From Ciona intestinalis (taxonomy: Eukaryota; Chordata; Ascidiacea; Phlebobranchia; Cionidae), in NCBI RefSeq assembly GCF_000224145.3, contig NC_020166.2:5695050-5759049 (forward strand): a stretch of 64,000 bases of DNA. The letters are read 5' to 3'. The position numbers and the translations under genes were made by a program. Positions 36,186 through 48,700 of this stretch are shown in pieces. The stretch's first letter is position 1. Each line of letters starts with the position of its first letter. Under the pieces are notes generated by a model, which worked only from the letters and a program-made list of their open reading frames with translations, did not search any database and was not told the origin of the DNA.

Positions 36186-39100
36186 ATTGCTGGTTACTCA
36201 AATATTGTTTAATAATGGCGATGGAGGTGATACTTCAGNNNNNNNNNNNNNNNNNNNNNNNNNNNNNNNNNNNNNNNNNNNNNNNNNNGATGGGACACCT
36301 TTTCATTCTATATTTTCACGTTCATTTGGTAGTAAACTAAGAACATTCAAAGAATTATAAACACATATTATCACGACTCTCATAGACCATTATTAGTTGT
36401 TTCAAAAATCAATCTGGATATTTGGAAATTATGTGCTGAAGGTTTCCCATCTTCCCCCACCCCACTATATTTATGTTAACGTGTAGTATATAAATTTGTT
36501 GTTTATTTTCTTTATATATATATATATACTATATTGTTTTTGATTTTTCACTCTTACTGGGCATCAATTGAATGTCTGATTCAATTTGCTGCCTGTAATA
36601 AAAATTTAGAACTTGCATAAATTTTTGTGTATTCCAGATCAACTAATGATAAACATTCTATGACCAAGTTAAATGCTCCTGTTCATATTGCAACTATAAC
36701 CAAACAACAAGGTATGTAAATAACAGTTCTTGGCTAATTTCTTTTTCTAGTTGCAGTTGTTGTGTATTTTACCAATAAATCTGATCACTTAAATCAGCGT
36801 TTCTTATACTGGGATAAGTTTACACCTTGTGGTTAAATTCTTTGTATTTAGGTGGTAAATAAGCTACCAATCAAAGTCCACATCAGTTGGTAGGGCAGAA
36901 AAATTGTGCCAATTGTAGTACTTTACCAGACATGATTTAGATCATGTGCAAATTATAATTTAATAGCATAGTAAGATAATGGTCTTAGTACGGGTACTTC
37001 TCCATACAATAAATAAATGGCGTCCTGCCACATTCCGATTGAATTGTTGTGTAACTAAAAAACTAATATTTCTTTTAATTATTCCAGAGGAATCGAACAA
37101 AGAAGATGGAAGTATATGGATTGTAAAACCGGAAAAGAAAACAGTAAAAAATAATTCTTATATTTTCATAAAATTATACAATCAGTGCTTCCCAACCTTT
37201 TGTCTTAATTTTTTGCTGGTCAACAAACTATTTTACTTATCCCCCTTAAGGTAATTTTTATACGATTGGAATTTGTAAGCAGTATTACTTCATTTAAAAC
37301 TCATTGTGTTTGTTTTTTATTCATAGGAATCACAGCCCATTTCAAAATTTTGCATTTGTTAAATGACAACTTGGTTTACAACAGTATCACAACTATATAA
37401 ATNTACTCCATTTCTTTAGGATTGTATGTTACGAGTCAATAAATATATGATAGCACTGACATTTGCTATAAAAGGATGAGGGTGCAAATTTAAACAAAAG
37501 AATGTGTCTTGTCTGGTAAATGGCCCTAAAATCTTTTTCTCAGGTTTATAAATAGACGGCAGATTCATTTTTTTTATCAAAATAGACCCGGATGTATAGT
37601 ATAGATATAACAAGGTATTTTTTTTTGTTCTATTCACAGAATGTCGATCAGAAAAAACTTGAAAAAGCAAATGAGAAAATCAAACAAAAACAAGACAAGA
37701 AAGCAGACCAGCAGTTAAAACCTGCAACACCAGCCTTGTAAGTATTATAAATGTATAATTTTAAATATATATCTTTTATCACAAATGCTTTTTCCTGCTT
37801 TCTATATTTTCAATATAAATATATATTATATATATATTTTACATTTCCAGTCTGCAACTTTTAATTTTTTAAGGTTCATATACTCACACGGGAGTCCAAC
37901 CCTCTCACATGCTATGTTGTAGTTTTTCTAATATTGCATAAAACAAGGTATGACATAATATTTTTTTTTGTCCAACAAGTACTGAAAGTTTGGTGTAAAA
38001 CACTGCTTAAGTTTCAGAACCACTGTTGTACCAAGTTATTTAAGAATAAAATACTACAACTGTGTGTTACCTTTTAGTTTAGCGGAAGCATCAGCAAGTC
38101 AAGCAATCAGTAGAAAAGAAACGAAAACCGAATCAGCAGGACGTAATAAAACAACCGATATTCACATCGAAAATTTCGATATTGCGTTTGGGAGCAAGTA
38201 AGTTCGGTTTGTATGTAGTGTTATTTAGATTAACTGATTTATCAAATTACTTCTTACAAAATCATTCTTATTTTACAAGGAATACTTAATGTTGTTATTC
38301 AATATTGCATCAAATACATTAAAATAGGATCATGTCAAATTTAGAATCACAGTCAGTCGCAATGTATGCATTAAAAATTTCACCTATAAATTTAATAAAC
38401 ACTAACCTGTAAAATTGTACAATAAGAACAGTGGTTTACCCATTTTCTACACCTATACCATTCTTTATTTCATTCAGAATTGTTACAGCAGTTTTTTTGT
38501 AAAACAAAAATACATTGTTTCGTATGATTTCTTTCAATTTAATTTGTAATATTAGTAAACTTAAATAAGTTACTTGTGTTGGCTACCATGTATAGACATT
38601 CATGTACCTTTAAGTGTTATGCGTACCATAGGTTGAGAACCACTATTATGAAGCATTTTTTGATAATCTGTCTTAATTGAGTCAATTCTGTACATTAAGG
38701 TGATTCGGTAAGATAGTAATCTATTTATTTCTTTGGAATGAACAGAGTTTTGTTTGAGGCGGCGAACCTTCATGTTGCATTCGGTCGTCGTTATGGTTTA
38801 ATTGGAAGAAATGGGATGGGAAAGACGACTCTTCTTAAAATGATCTCAACGTAAGAAACATTTGAACTTTTTTAATCTCTGTGTAAGAGTTTTACAATTA
38901 TTAAAATGGTGAATTATTTTGTAAAAAAAAAAGAATATAAAAAAATGATTAAAATTTAAGAAAAAACTCATTTTTAAATTTTCTTTTTTCTTGATCTTTT
39001 ATAAAATTAAAAAAAATGTTACAGAAAAAATCTTTCGATCCCGAATCACATCCGTATCCTTCATGTGGAGCAGGAGGTGGATGGTGATGACACTGTTGCT

Positions 39101-42100
39101 CTTCAGAGTGTGCTGGAGAGTGATACAGTGAGGGAAGCACTCATCAGGGAGGAGAGGGAGCTGCATCGGAAGTTGGATAATCATGAGTAGGATTTTTATC
39201 ACAAAATAAAAGCTTATTTTTATTTTTTATAGACGAGGTCTACAGATGTACTGATAAAAATGTTTAACAAATTTGAATCTGACATCAGTGTGAGTTTTTA
39301 AAATGATGTTACTGTTATGGTAGTACGCAATATGCTTTGTCTCTTCTTGTTTTTAGACACCTAACAGCACTGTAAATGCTATTTTGTGCCTAAAAGGGTG
39401 CTTTAGCATATAATGTCACTTCTGAGCCCTGACTAAAATATTGTGTTGTTGTTGCTGCCGTACAACTCTCACTCCAACATTACGCCTATCGTGAGGTCTT
39501 ATAAGACAGCACACCAAACAACCTGAGCTGTTTGACAAGCTATTTTTTTACCATGACAATTTTTCAAAAACTAATATTTTTTTAAGGCAAGGTATAAATT
39601 ACATTTGTGGCTAATTTTACTCAAAATTACAAAAAAATGGTTTTGATTTCATTTTTATACAGGCAGGCGGATAGTTCAAGGTTGACAGAAATCTATGCAA
39701 AATTATCAGAGATTGAAGCAGACAAAGCTCCTGCACGTGCTGCTGTTGTGTTGGATGGTCTTGGTTTTACTCCAGAAATGCAGGTAGCTTGTGGTTAATC
39801 ATATCACCTGATTGGATACCAGCTGAACCCAGCAGATGTTATAACACGGATGATAAACGACAAGTCTTTGTACTTTGTTTCCGCTTAAGAGTTACCACGT
39901 ATGTAGCTTTGTGGGTAATACTTTTGTTTTCTCATTTTGACATTCCATTAGAGACCACTGAATTGGAGCAATGACTGTTAAATAAATGTCATGTTCAAGG
40001 ACCCCCCTCCCCCTAACAAGCCACAATAGTAGCCGCATCAAGTGTTGAAATATTTGTGGTGCCACGGGTCAAACTATCTTATAATCATGTGTTGCCTGTA
40101 TTTGTAAGACTTTTTTTTCTAATATTTCTCTATTTATTGTTTTATTACCTAACAGTTAATGTTAGTGGATTTATGAATAAAATAAGTAACTTATTTTTTT
40201 AAAAAATGATGTTTAATTTTTCATAGAAAATGACGACAAAAGAGTTTTCTGGTGGATGGCGAATGAGATTAGCATTGGCTCGAGCTCTGTTTGCAAAGTA
40301 AGCTGAAATTCACCTTTTGATATTAATGTAAAATTAATTAAAACTATTTTCATGCAGACCTGACCTATTACTACTTGACGGTGAGTTTTTTTTAACAAAT
40401 TTTTATTTTATAGCCTATATATATATTATTTTTTCCATGTCATTTTTTTTTAAATAAAAGGCCAAATGTAAAATAAAATAAGTTTTAAAAACTGTAATAT
40501 ATGAATTTCATTTATAAGTTATGTGAGCGTAAGTAAACCAATAGAAAATAGCATATATATATATCACTACCATTTTCCCAGAACCGACGAACATGTTGGA
40601 TATTCGCGCCATTTTATGGTTGGAAGATTATTTACAGGTTAGTTACCTTTAGATTTGGAGTAATTAAAATCTATGTTTAAATTTTATACTGACAGATCTG
40701 CTATGTGTAGCAATAGAAAAAGAATATTAAAACCTTATTTTAACTTTATTTACGAATTTCCTAAAAAGTCTTATTTGTAGACAAAATGAAATAGTATAAG
40801 ACTATAGGACGAGAGTATTGAGAATGTTTTATAAATCCCCTTTTTTGTACGTGAGGACCTTTGTTAAGGACTGTGGATGTAGATAAATTTTAAAAACACT
40901 ACTTTACTGGTAGCAGTATCAAGCAATGAAAACAGAACATTAAAAACTTCATTTTAACTTTTTCTAAAAATATCCTAAAGACTTGGAAGAGCACGATCAT
41001 CACAGTTTCTCACGACCGTAGTTTCCTGGAAGCTGTTTGCACCGATATCCTTCATCTTTTTAACAAACAACTGGAGGCTTATAGAGGAGGGTTTGAGCAG
41101 TTCCTCCTCACCAAAGATGAGAAAATGAAGAACAAACAGAAGGAGTATGACGCACAGAAACAATACAGGGAACATCTGCAGGTAAGGCCTGGTTGTTTAA
41201 CCAATAAGATATGCATTGTGTATTTACTGTATTGGTGGTTAAACATTAAAAAAATAACTTTATGGGCAAGATGTCTGTAGTAAACTGGTAAAACTAAGGC
41301 AAAATTTACATCGAAAAGTTAAAGAAAAGTGAAGAAGCGATTTTCAAAATTTTTAGACCTATAATGAAATCCTTTCCTTATGCACATAACGTACAAGCAC
41401 TTAATATTGCAATACACTTTCAAAAATAAAACATTACAATTTTTAGGTTAAAACATATTATTTCATATAATAAGTAAGTTAAAACCAAAAATATGTCTTT
41501 CTATACAATTGAATCCGCTCGCACTGTTATTTAAGACCCTTTATACAATGGGCTTCCAATAAAAGTCAATAGAAATGAATATCATATAGTTTATGTTTTA
41601 CTCCATATCTTACCCAGGTATTCATTGATCGCTTCCGTTACAATGCAAACCGAGCCCCACAAGTTCAAAGCAAACTCAAAATCCTTGAAAAACTGTGAGT
41701 ATGACACCTTTTACCTTTATTTTCCTATGGCTCCTTAATAAAGGCATATGACCTCTCAGTAGCAAATGGCACTTGTTGAAAGGTACCCTATTATACCCTG
41801 CCGTAAACACATTGTACAATTTTGTGCTGTTTTTCATTAATAACTTAAATATGCTTAGGCCAAAGTTGACTCCAGTTGAAAAAGAAAAACCAGCCGTCAT
41901 GAATTTCCCAGTACACGACACCAAGTTATCGGGGACTGTATTAAGACTTGATGAGGTTACTTTTCATTACAATGAGGGAACAAATATATTTGAAAATGTT
42001 AATATCTCGGCTGGTCTTGACTCCAGGATATGTATTGTAAGTAGAATAAAATAGGAACTTCAGAAAAGCAAATTGATAAGTTTTAATCTATGAAAAATCA

Positions 42101-43475
42101 ATGATGGTTTTATGCACAATTCCTGAATATCTTTTGTCTCTCCACACTTTTATACAATGGTTTTTTTTTACCATGGGTGCATAGTACATGTCAGTAGATA
42201 AAGAATCTGTATCAACTGCATTTTCATGATGAATAAAAAACTTATTTATCCTTAAATGGAGGGGCAATGACTGTCGTTACAACATGGGTCTTCTTATTTA
42301 TGCACCTAGTAACCCCTCACAAGTTATCACAACTGTAACTTTTTAGATGATGTAATTTGGGGTAATGTCTTGACAGTTTTGGCAAGACCACTGGGTTGGA
42401 GCTATGGCAGTTTTGCCCTTTAAGACATATGGTTTATTTTTTCAAGGTTGGTGAAAAGTGTTTTGCCCTTTAAGACATATGGTTTATTTTTTCAAGGTTG
42501 GTGAAAATGGTTCCGGTAAAACAACGCTGCTGAAAATTTTGAACGGAGAGAATGAGCCATCTAGTGGTGTGCGACACGTGCATCGTAACCTCAGGATCGG
42601 ATATTTCTCCCAACATCACGTGGATCAACTCGATCTCTCGCCAACATCTGTTGAGTTGTTAGCCAGACTTTTTCCAGGTTAAAATAAAACACACATAGTA
42701 GTAGTGTGTTTGTAGTACTTGTGTTCATGTAAGTTTTACTGCAGGTCGTAATGAAGAGGTGTACAGACATCAGCTTGGTAGCTATGGTATCACAGGAGAT
42801 CTGGCTTTAAGAACAATTAACAGTTTATCTGGTGGCCAGAAAAGCAGACTTGCATTTTCACTCATGTCCATGCCACAGTATGTGTGTTTTTATTTAATAT
42901 TTTTAGCCATCTTTTAGGTGTTCTAACTTTGTACTGTTTATTTTAACATATATATATATATACCATATATTTTATATTTTGTCCTGAACTAAATTTTAAT
43001 TTGTTTTTTTTGGACAGGCCAAACTTTTTAATACTTGACGAACCTACAAATCACTTAGATATGGAAACTATAGAAGCTCTTGGTGTTGCAATAAATAAAT
43101 TTAACGTAAGCATTCGAGATTTTCAGTTCTTTCCAAACAATTTAAGGTTTTTATCTGCAAAAACCAACCACCGATATAAAAAGGGTTATAATTTTTTTTG
43201 TTAAAATTAAAAAAAATCTGTGTTGTTATGACATGAGTGGGGTCCAACGACACGACATGCTGGAGGTTTGTGATTTAGGCCGGTGTAGGACTAATACTAA
43301 TAATGCTATGTTACAGGGTGGCGTGATTCTTGTGTCTCACGACGAGAGACTTATTTCAAAAGTTTGTCGCGAGTTGTGGTTGTGTGGTGGCAAACAAGTG
43401 AAATCAGTGGAAGGAGGGTTTGACACTTATCGCAAGCTGCTGGAGGAAGAATTTAAACGACTCGGAATTAATTAA
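36186..43475 (+). CDS. ABCF3: ABC-F ATPase ABCF3 (N-terminus incomplete)
   Basis: Exons recognised: a piece 36186-36238 cut by the gap (reads [17 protein letters not shown], like the N-terminal YVTGVLHSG of human), then 36638-36711, 37088-37143, 37640-37737, 38078-38197, 38746-38850, 39025-39186, 39663-39783, 40227-40297, 40358-40380, 40582-40637, 40981-41181, 41618-41694, 41859-42036, 42497-42677, 42745-42877, 43018-43105 and 43317-43475. These cover about 634 codons; human has 709. Two ABC domains: Walker [10 protein letters not shown] and GENGSGKTT, signatures FSGGW and LSGGQ, Walker B LLLLDEPTN and [11 protein letters not shown], and SHDR/SHDE switch histidines. There are no membrane segments; ABCF proteins are cytosolic and ribosome- or translation-linked. 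One exon is only 23 bases. The first exon was not found. Confidence 0.92.
36239..36288. other. Assembly gap (50 N)
   Basis: A run of 50 N, a size often used as a placeholder. It interrupts an early ABCF3 exon, and the next base on the right is inside a MITE, so the repeat probably caused the break. Confidence 0.95.
36289..36469 (+). mobile_element. MITE copy D, left end lost in the gap
   Basis: Begins GATGGGACACCTTTTCATTC directly at the gap and ends TTCCCATCTTCCCCCACCCC. The interior matches other copies; only the outermost left bases are missing. Confidence 0.8.
42411..42510 (+). repeat. ABCF3: 50-base tandem duplication covering an ABCF3 splice acceptor
   Basis: Two 50-base units start TTTTGCCCTTTAAGACATAT at 42411 and 42461; each contains the acceptor TTTTTTCAAG and the first codons of the second Walker A exon. 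Only use of the second acceptor keeps the frame; the first leads to a stop after eight codons. The duplicate locus at 44 kb has a single unit. Confidence 0.85.
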
Positions 43476-43524
43476 CAAAATTATTTTTGGGGGGCAAGTC
43501 AACAGTTCTGTGTAATTTAATTTA

Positions 43525-43649
43525 NNNNNNNNNNNNNNNNNNNNNNNNNNNNNNNNNNNNNNNNNNNNNNNNNNNNNNNNNNNNNNNNNNNNNNNNNNNN
43601 NNNNNNNNNNNNNNNNNNNNNNNNNNNNNNNNNNNNNNNNNNNNNNNNN
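43525..43649. other. Assembly gap (125 N)
   Basis: Separates two near-identical copies of the ABCF3 3' end. Confidence 0.95.
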
Positions 43650-45047
43650 TATTTGAAAATGTAATATCTCGGCTGTTCTTGACTCCAGGATATGTATTGT
43701 AAGTAGAATGAAATAGGAACTTCAGAAAAGCAAATTGATAAGTTTTAATCTATGAAAAATCAATGATGGTTTTATGCACAATTCCTGAACTTCTTTTGTC
43801 TCTCCACACTTTTATACAATGGTTTTTTTTTACACCATGGGTGCATAGTACATGTCAGTAGATAAAGAATCTGTATTAACTGCATTTTCATGATGAATAA
43901 GAAACTGATTTATCCCTAAATGGAGGGGCAATGACTGTCATTACAACATGGGTCTTCTTATTTATGCACCTAGTAACCTCTCACAAGTTATCACAACTGT
44001 AACTTTTTAGATGATGTAATTTGGGGTAATGTCTTGACAGTTTTGGCAAGACCACTGGGTTGGAGCTGTGGCAGTTAAGTGTTTTGCCCTTTAAGACATA
44101 TGGTTTATTTTTTCAAGGTCGGTGAAAATGGTTCCGGTAAAACAACGCTGCTGAAAATTTTGAACGGAGAGAATGAGCCATCTAGTGGTGTGCGACACGT
44201 GCATCGTAACCTCAGGATTGGATATTTCTCCCAACATCACGTGGATCAACTCGATCTCTCGCCAACATCTGTTGAGTTGTTAGCCAGACTGTTCCCAGGT
44301 TAAAATAAAACACACATAGTAGTAGTGTGTTTGTAGTACTTGTGTACATGTAAGTTTTACTGCAGGTCGTAATGAAGAGGTGTACAGACATCAGCTTGGT
44401 AGCTATGGTATCACAGGAGATCTGGCTTTAAGAACAATTAACAGCTTATCTGGTGGCCAGAAAAGCAGACTTGCTTTTTCACTCATGTCCATGCCACAGT
44501 ATGTGTGTTTTTATTTAATATTTTTAGCGGTTTTTTAGGTATTCTAACTTTGTACTGTTTATTTTAACATATATATATATACCATATATTTTATATTTTG
44601 TCCTGAACTAAATTTTAATTTGTTTTTTTGGACAGGCCAAACTTTTTAATACTTGACGAACCTACAAATCACTTAGATATGGAAACTATAGAAGCTCTTG
44701 GTGTTGCAATAAATAAATTTAACGTAAGTATTCGAGATTTCCAAACAATTTAAGGTTTTTATCTGCAAAAACCAACCACCAATATAAAAAGGGTTATAAT
44801 TTTTTTTGTTAAAATTAAAAAAATTCTGTGTTGTTATGACATGAGTGGGGTCCAGTGTGGGTTTATTACTAATAATGCTATGTTACAGGGCGGCGTGATT
44901 CTTGTGTCTCACGACGAGAGACTTATTTCAAAAGTTTGTCGCGAGTTGTGGTTGTGTGGTGGCAAACAAGTGAAATCAGTGGAAGGAGGGTTTGACACTT
45001 ATCGCAAGCTGCTGGAGGAAGAATTCAAACGACTCGGAATTAATTAA
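43650..45047 (+). CDS. ABCF3: Second copy of the ABCF3 3' end (probable unmerged haplotype)
   Basis: Exons 44118-44298, 44366-44498, 44636-44723 and 44889-45047 repeat the last four exons of ABCF3, from the second Walker A to RLGIN, with identical protein sequence; 43650-43698 repeats the end of the preceding exon with base-call-like differences. Introns differ by point changes and small indels (for example, one 50-base unit instead of two, and a shorter final intron). Nothing upstream of the repeated piece is present. The simplest reading is two alleles left side by side across a gap; a genuine partial tandem duplication is the alternative. Sequence continues to the right only from this copy. 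Confidence 0.8.
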
Positions 45048-45713
45048 AAAAATTAGTTAATTTTTGGGGGGCAGGTCAACAGTTCTGTGTAAATTTAATT
45101 TAAGATTGATGCGACAGGTGTGTAGGCCATTTATTTAACGTTTGTAAGGTTCCTGGACTAGGATAATTTTAGTACATCTTTAGGATCAGATTTTTTTTGT
45201 CCTACGTTGCAATATGCGCCATGAGGATGCACTCAAATACATTCTATCAATAAATTCAACAACATTTGCAGCTTCCGCTTTATTTCATTGAATATAGTAC
45301 CAATAATACAGCTAATAGGTTTAGAAAACATAAAGCACAAGAAGAAAATATCCATTAACTAAATAAAATAGAAAACACTTACTGTTTCGTGCTTTACAAA
45401 ATACAAATATTCCACGATTGTGATCTGGGCTTTTATATCAAAGTCTCTATTATTTCATTATCATCATTAGGTTAAAAATAAATTAAAGTCTAAAAATAAA
45501 TAAAAAGTTATAATAACTGACAATAAATACTTTAGACACAAATAGTAAGAGTAATTTAAATATACTTGTATGTATATGGCTGTATAGTTATTATAGATTA
45601 TTTTTGAAATACAAAATTCTTTTTATCATAAAAATAAGTACATTAAATAATATAGTAGCTATATGGAGTACGATGAGGTATATTGTTGTTTTAGATGTCT
45701 AATTGTGATTACA
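45048..45713. other. Convergent 3' spacer, ABCF3 / chondroitin synthase
   Basis: AT-rich, with several AATAAA and TTTATT motifs that could end transcripts from either side (for example AATAAA near 45250). No coding sequence recognised. Confidence 0.45.
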
Positions 45714-48700
45714 TCAGCTAAGGTTATTACGTTGGAAATAGGTTTTGGCAAGACACATTTGGCTGGCGTAATGACTGGCTTTGGTGCGGTGACATGATCT
45801 GGCCTGCTCACCAACTAACCTTTGATCACAGTGCTTTGTGTGGTAAATGTGTACAAGGTCAGACTGTTTGGATCTAAAGACATCCACACCGGAGGCAAGA
45901 ATTGCTTTGTAAAGTCTGACATCTTCCTCCCCCCACCCTTCAATACTGAGATCAAAACCTCCACTTGAAACGAAGTCCGTGTTGTAAAAACAAGCGATCC
46001 CGTACCCGAAATCCCTCCAGAACCCTCGGTCCTCCTCTAAAGTAAGAGGAGTTTGTCGGATGGTTTCACGAGCACCACTGCGACCAAGTGAGGAGTCACC
46101 AGCGGGATCTGCACCGTTTAAAATCGATCTTTCGTCAACTGAACGTGCCAAACTACCATCATAACACTGCCGGTCGGGATCATATTGACTGTAAGGTATA
46201 GGGTACCACGCTTGCTTGCCGTGTTTTACATTTCTTCTGCATTGAGCAACTAAGTTTGGAGTAACGATCATGTCGATGTCCATGAAGAAAACAATGTCAT
46301 TTATTCCAGCCACGAGTGAACCAAGTTGCAATCCTGGAATTAAAACAATACATAATTGTAAAGTACTGCCCTGGTCCTGGATATACTGCAGTGTAAGTCA
46401 GAAAATTCATAACAACTGGCAAGCTAGACCATGCAATTACTGAATTACATCAATACTAGTATTTAGTTTATACAGCAAATAAATTGTAAATATCATATCT
46501 GTTTACCTGCACCACGTGAGAACTGCCTTTTGCCCGTATCAGCAATGTGGTATCTGATCAGTGAAGTTCCAAACTCTTGTTGGTAGGAATGTAATAAATA
46601 CGCAGACGCTCGATTCATATCATGTTCATCCCCTCGTGCTCCTAATAATACAATCACCAACTGCACGTTCCCAGACAGTGTGTTGGCTATTTTTCCTTCT
46701 TTTAAGGGATTTAAAAAGTCACGTTTGTACCTAAGCAGGGAAAAATGTTGTACCGATAAAGTAACTGAAAATTTCTTTGGTAATATAAATTTCGGAAATT
46801 CAAAGAATTAAAATTAGGTATGTAGACCGGTCATAAATACAATGAACAGTTTTAAGAGCTACATCATAAAATATTTAGAGCCCACATACAATATGCAGTT
46901 CTGCACACAAAGAAAATTCAACACTTGTGCACCTATTATATTCTGTAAGAGTGAGGGCATAACTTGCCATGGGACTTGGGCTTTGAGTCAGAGTTGGCCA
47001 ATGCAGCTGTTAAGAACTAACCTCTCCATAAAGAGTTCAAGGGCTCTGTATCTTCCATGTAAGGGAATAACAAACAGAACACGGTCTTTGCTTGAATCAA
47101 ATGAAACAGGAAGGACAGGTTCTTGATATCGAACCATGGTGTTAGAATGATGATGCAATCGTTTCCTGGCTGGTGGGATTTCTTCACCAACAAAATATCC
47201 AACTAAACTTTGTCGCTGTAAAAATTATTATTGGTTCAAATTAATGAATACCTAAAACAAAAAAAAATTATAGACAATGAAAACACTAAAACAAAAAACA
47301 TGACAAAAAATAAAATTAAATGTTCCAAAAATAATCACTGACCAATAGGATATGAATACAAAATACTTTGTTATTTTCAAAACCTAAAATAACTATGCAA
47401 TGTATACATTTTTTTTTAATTTAAAATATGTATATATATATATATATGATGTTCAGTTTCATAATCTTACTTTAACAAGTGAAGGTGCAATTAATGGATG
47501 TTCTGACAACGGGTGATCTTTCTCCCCCAATAATGTGACAGCGAATGATACTTGTACATGCGTGGTGCAATACGAATATTCTCCTTTCACCAAGCCTTTA
47601 TGAGCAACAGAAATGAAGGCTCCATGTTGAGGCAACACCCACAAATAACCGTGTGTGAACTGTGGGTTGGAAGACAAGTGTGGACACGACTTCTTCAAAA
47701 TCCCATTTTCTATTTCACTGAGATATTTAAGAAGTGTAGGTTGCTCTTTACCTTGATGACCTAAATTATTTAGCTGTGATTAAAACGTTCTTATGTGGCT
47801 GTACACAGTATCCAGAATTTGTCAGTTTTGTCTGTTTTGTCCGGATTTCGCTGCCGCATGCGGAATTGGACACGGGTTTGCATACGATTTCGCATGCGAA
47901 GTATGCCGGATACTGTGTACAGCCACCTTTAAAATTAGGCATATTTAATATCTGTAATTTATATAGTTGTTGGTAGGAAAACCAGTATCATCATACTAAA
48001 AGCACTACAGAACCAGAACGGTTTAACTAATTAAAATCGCTTGAGCCTTCATACAAGGTAAATTGAAATGATTGGGAAACATTATTTACACTGCTATATT
48101 CATAAGTGGATATAAGTGCTTCATTAAAGTGTAATTTGCAGCAGAGTCAATGTTTGTTCCCTTGATTATTGAGTGTGTTTGACACCACAATAATACAAGA
48201 AATTCTTGTTCCACACACAGTGAACAACTAGGTAAGAGGATTAGTTTTTAAACGAATAATTTAATATTTGCTCCAGCAATTATATTTTCACTGAACAAAT
48301 AATAATTATAATACGGAACAAAATATCCCTTGTAAAAGTTTTGAGAGATTGCTGTTTGTTCAAGTTAATATTTCATACAGCACAAGATTTAAGTTGTTAT
48401 ACAGCCCTGGTATTTACTCTTGTGTATGCTTGGTGCTTACCTCTTGCTGGGATTACAGAGTCTACTTGGTGTCTGTAATATTTGTCCCAGAATATTGCTG
48501 GTATCGTTGAAGCACCCCGTGGTATCATAGGGTTCTGTGGAAGCCAAGCAGCTGTGATTGGCCAGTGACTTAATCTTGATTTTGAAAGAACTGTCATTTC
48601 CGTGTTGCTTCCAAGTAGGTAGGGAAGGGGGGAAGATTTGGAATATGGCGTGAGACTTGAAATCTATGGCACAGAAATCTATGTTTTATAAGTGGTCAAG

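Noticed and set aside
36795-38660. hAT-like end sequences (CAGCGTTTCTTATACTGGG at 36795, CAGTGCTTCCCAACCTTTT at 37186, and complements near 38020 and 38635)
   Set aside because: They look like hAT termini, but no pair with matching target duplications could be defined, and the spans include ABCF3 exons.
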